Positions 61,691 to 64,000 of a stretch of 64,000 nt of DNA are shown piece by piece. This stretch comes from Saccharothrix tamanrassetensis (lineage in GTDB: Bacteria > Actinomycetota > Actinomycetes > Mycobacteriales > Pseudonocardiaceae). Under the pieces are notes generated by a model. That model was not told where the DNA came from. It worked only from the letters and a program-made list of their open reading frames with translations, and ran no database searches. Every line of letters begins with the position of its first letter. Position 1 is the first letter of the stretch. Location: NCBI RefSeq assembly GCF_014203665.1, contig NZ_JACHJN010000007.1:1-64000 (forward strand), read 5' to 3'. The position numbers and the translations under genes were made by a program.

Positions 61691-62694
61691 TGTTCACGAG
61701 GGAAGAGGCACTGGACCGGGTCGAGGGGACGTCGGCGGCGACGCTGTTCGGACCGCCCGGGACCGATCCCGCCCGCCGGAAGGAGGCGCAGCGGCTGTAC
61801 TGGGCGTTGGCCACCGTCCTGCACCCCGACCGGGTGGCCGTGGACGACGTCCGGGCGCACGCGGCGGCGGCCGGGTTGACCCGCCTCTACCAGGAGTGGC
61901 AGCAGGCGAAGCCGGTCGTGCTGCGCACCGCGAAAGGCGTCTACCGGGTCACGGAGCGTCACGCCGTGGGCAGCGTGGCGAACGTCTACCGCACCGATGG
62001 CCGCCACGTGGTGAAGATCGTGCGTGACCCGGCGCTCAATCCGTTGCTGCGCGCGGAGTGGGCGGCGCTGCGGGCGTTGCGGCGGTTCACCGACGAGCAC
62101 CGTTGGCTGAGCCCGTACTTCCCCCGCATGACCGACAACGGGGACGTGGGGCGGGGCGAACGGGCGTTCACGGTGTTCGAGCCGCTGGTGGACGGGTTCG
62201 TGACGCTGGCCGAGGTGCGGCGGGCGTTCCCGGACGGCTTGGACGGGCGCGATTTCGCGTGGATGCACCGCAGGCTGTTGCGGGCGGTCGCGGCGGCGCA
62301 CCGGGTGGGCCTGGTGCACGGCGCGATCGTCGTGGAGAACGTGCTGGTGCACCCCGAGCAGCACGGCATCGTGCTGGCGGGCTGGTCGTTCGGCGTGGAG
62401 GACGGGCAGCCGCTGCTGGCCACCGCGAAGTCCGTCGACTACCCGCCCGAGGTCGTCGCCGGCCGCCCCGTCACCGCGGCGACCGATGTCCACATGCTCC
62501 ACGCGTTGATGTCGGACCTGTTGGCGCACGGCGAAACCAGGCAGCGCACGTTCGCGCGCGGCTGCATGCAGGACGATCCGGAGCGTCGCCCCGACGCCGT
62601 CGCCCTGCTGGAGGAGTACGACGAACTGCTCGACGAGCTCTACGGGCAGCGGGCCTTCCGCCCGTTCGCCCTCCCCGACCGGACAGGAGCATGA
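61690..62694 (+). CDS. J-domain-like/pseudokinase fusion protein
   Basis: A 334-residue fusion. Residues 1-75 resemble a DnaJ-type helix pair with the loop HPDR (in WALATVLHPDRVAVDD). Residues 80-310 form a protein-kinase fold: Lys in VVKIVRD, and a catalytic loop LVHGAIVVENVLVHPEQHGIVLAGW. HRD is replaced by HGA and DFG by GWS, so catalytic Asp residues are missing and it is probably a pseudokinase or nucleotide-binding scaffold. Its transcript probably starts at the ATG. It is followed after 1 bp by the vWA gene. Confidence 0.8.
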   Translation: MFTREEALDRVEGTSAATLFGPPGTDPARRKEAQRLYWALATVLHPDRVAVDDVRAHAAAAGLTRLYQEWQQAKPVVLRTAKGVYRVTERHAVGSVANVYRTDGRHVVKIVRDPALNPLLRAEWAALRALRRFTDEHRWLSPYFPRMTDNGDVGRGERAFTVFEPLVDGFVTLAEVRRAFPDGLDGRDFAWMHRRLLRAVAAAHRVGLVHGAIVVENVLVHPEQHGIVLAGWSFGVEDGQPLLATAKSVDYPPEVVAGRPVTAATDVHMLHALMSDLLAHGETRQRTFARGCMQDDPERRPDAVALLEEYDELLDELYGQRAFRPFALPDRTGA

Positions 62695-62695
62695 C

Positions 62696-63676
62696 ATGGG
62701 ACACGGCAGGTGGGACGACAACGCCTACGCGGCGGCGAGGACCTTCCGCGCGGCCAAGGGCATCGACGACTTCGGCTACACGTCGAAGATGAGGTCGCAG
62801 CCGCAGGAGCGGTGGAAGGCCGACCCGTCGCTGGACCCGCTGGGCGTGGTGGCGCGGGAGTGCCGGGACTCCGCCGACCACGCCGACTCGACGCCGATCG
62901 CGGTGCTGTTCGACGTGACCGGGTCGATGGGCCGGGTACCGCAGATCATGCAGCGCAAGCTGGGCAAGCTGCACGGCCTGTTGCAGCGCAAGGGCTACCT
63001 GACCGACCCCCAGCTGATGTTCGGCGGCATCGGCGACGCGGACAGCGACCGGGTGCCGTTGCAGGTGGGCCAGTTCGAGTCGGACAACCGGATGGACGAG
63101 CAGCTGCGCACCATCTTCCTGGAGGGCAACGGCGGCGGGCAGAAGAGCGAGTCCTACGAGCTGGCCGCGTACTTCGTGGCCCGGCACGTGGTGACCGACG
63201 CGTGGCGGAAGCGGGGCCGCAAGGGCTACCTGTTCCTGATCGGCGACGAGCTGAACAAGCCCCGGCTGGAGGCCCGGCACATCCGCCGGATCATCGGCGA
63301 CGACGTGCACCAGGACATCGACCCCGTGTCGGTGTACCGGGAGCTGAGCCGCAAGTGGCACGTGTACTTCGTGCTGCCGAAGCAGTCGTCCTACTACGAC
63401 GACCCGCAGATCGCTGCGCACTGGCGGGACATCCTGGGCCAGAACTTCCTCAAGCTCGACGACCCCGGCGCGGTGTGCGAGCTGATCGCGGCCACCATCG
63501 GCATGGAGGAGCGGGTGGTCGACCTGGACCAGGCGCTGGTGGACCTGGCCGAGGTGGGGTCGGTGGCCGAACGCGACGCGGTGGGCAAGGCGTTGGTGCA
63601 GGTGGGGTCGAAGGCAATGGCGACGTCGGCCGCTCCCCCGGACCTGGACGGCCCGGACGACGTGACGCTGTCGTGA
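62696..63676 (+). CDS. von Willebrand factor A domain protein
   Basis: A 326-residue soluble protein. The vWA domain starts with the MIDAS motif DVTGSMG (DxTxS, about residue 77), later metal-loop positions are in MFGGIGDADSD and LFLIGDEL. MIDAS proteins bind partners through a divalent metal. GGAGC lies before the ATG at 62696. Its stop overlaps the PurA-like GTG (GTGA), so it is translated with it. The closest general parallels are vWA proteins paired with kinase-like proteins in stress or conflict operons. Confidence 0.85.
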   Translation: MGHGRWDDNAYAAARTFRAAKGIDDFGYTSKMRSQPQERWKADPSLDPLGVVARECRDSADHADSTPIAVLFDVTGSMGRVPQIMQRKLGKLHGLLQRKGYLTDPQLMFGGIGDADSDRVPLQVGQFESDNRMDEQLRTIFLEGNGGGQKSESYELAAYFVARHVVTDAWRKRGRKGYLFLIGDELNKPRLEARHIRRIIGDDVHQDIDPVSVYRELSRKWHVYFVLPKQSSYYDDPQIAAHWRDILGQNFLKLDDPGAVCELIAATIGMEERVVDLDQALVDLAEVGSVAERDAVGKALVQVGSKAMATSAAPPDLDGPDDVTLS

Positions 63677-64000
63677 ACGGGCACGTGGTCGTCGTCGGGC
63701 TGGGGTTCGGCGACGAGGGCAAGGGCGCGGTGGTCGACGCGCTGTGCCGGGACGGGTCGGTGTCGGCGGTGGTGCGGTTCAACGGGGGCGCGCAGGCCGC
63801 GCACAACGTGGTCGCGGACGGTCGGCACCACACGTTCAGCCAGTTCGGGTCCGGCACGCTCGCCGGCGTGCCGACCCTGCTGTCCCGACACGTCCTGGTG
63901 GAGCCGATCGCCCTGGCCGGCGAGTCGCGGGAACTGGCGGCGCTCGGCGTGGCCGACCCGCTGCGGCTGGTGAGCGTGGACGCCGACGCGCTGCTCACCA
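63673..64000 (+). CDS. Adenylosuccinate synthetase-like protein, cut by the window edge
   Basis: The N-terminal 109 codons of a PurA-fold protein. The GTP-binding loop GLGFGDEGKGAVVDAL keeps the GDEGKG motif. The IMP site reads RFNGGAQAAHNVV where true PurA has RFQGGNNAGHT; the catalytic His remains, but other positions differ. So it is likely a paralogue joining a nucleotide or similar molecule to an amino acid, not the housekeeping enzyme. The 3' end lies outside the window. Confidence 0.85.
   Translation, partial: MNGHVVVVGLGFGDEGKGAVVDALCRDGSVSAVVRFNGGAQAAHNVVADGRHHTFSQFGSGTLAGVPTLLSRHVLVEPIALAGESRELAALGVADPLRLVSVDADALLT

Overview
This is a GC-rich (above 70 percent by eye) actinobacterial chromosome segment. 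F420-dependent and PspC-type proteins, an XRE/DUF397 pair, an ECF42-type sigma factor with a DGPF protein, GTG starts, many 4-bp ATGA/GTGA overlaps and rare TTA codons suggest a filamentous actinomycete, most likely of the Pseudonocardiales (Saccharothrix/Lentzea/Actinosynnema type). The genus is inferred from gene content, not computed. I saw no tRNA, rRNA, CRISPR array or intact transposase.

Layout. 0-4 kb: ppm1 and lnt (lipid-linked mannose donor and lipoprotein acylation), a PspC peptide, and gntR-tetR. 4.2-9.5 kb: a minus-strand operon kdd, amidohydrolase, kamD, kamE, kal. With kamA at 20.2 kb it covers most of the beta-lysine route of lysine breakdown; kce is absent. 9.7-11.1 kb: an XRE/DUF397 pair and a companion small protein. 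11-16.4 kb: tctCBA tricarboxylate uptake, divergent from a CitA/CitB-like two-component system. 16.4-18.9 kb: GH13 and an F420-type oxidoreductase, coupled. 18.9-19.6 kb: a gene-free region holding a roughly 440-bp imperfect inverted-repeat element. 19.6-25.1 kb: fxsA, kamA, a PEP-mutase-family protein, an Ada/AlkA repair fusion and a secreted phytase-like esterase. 25.3-28.1 kb: two frameshifted genes, a nitrilase-family hydrolase and a neutral ceramidase. 28.4-36.3 kb: an MFS exporter, a LigD-type polymerase, an AAA ATPase, a P450, a one-domain cation channel, and an AraC/NmrA divergent pair. 36.3-42.9 kb: an XRE-cupin regulator and a methyltransferase sharing an operator, an APH(3')-type kinase, a D-amino-acid oxidase, a chitinase, and a secreted HNH protein whose ribosome binding site lies in a perfect 13-bp hairpin. 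43-47 kb: an aldehyde dehydrogenase and a membrane acyltransferase. 47.3-51.2 kb: a P-loop NTPase coupled to a membrane-anchored periplasmic-binding protein, then a relic of an NB-ARC regulator. 51.2-60 kb: an MFS, a coupled wHTH/membrane peptide/oxidoreductase operon, a tannase-family esterase, a frameshifted ECF42 sigma with its DGPF partner, and tetR/MFS. 60.2-64 kb: ADP-ribosylglycohydrolase, J-like/pseudokinase protein, vWA protein and an adenylosuccinate-synthetase paralogue running off the edge.

The best candidates for an undescribed system are the cluster at 60.2-64 kb and the NTPase/binding-protein pair at 47.3-50.7 kb. The first combines an ADP-ribose-removing enzyme, a kinase fold without catalytic residues, a MIDAS vWA protein and a divergent PurA, with a leaderless promoter overlapping a palindrome. 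Three genes are broken by about one base each (near 25.5, 27.4 and 56.85 kb). Either they are decaying or the assembly has indel errors; sequence alone cannot decide.
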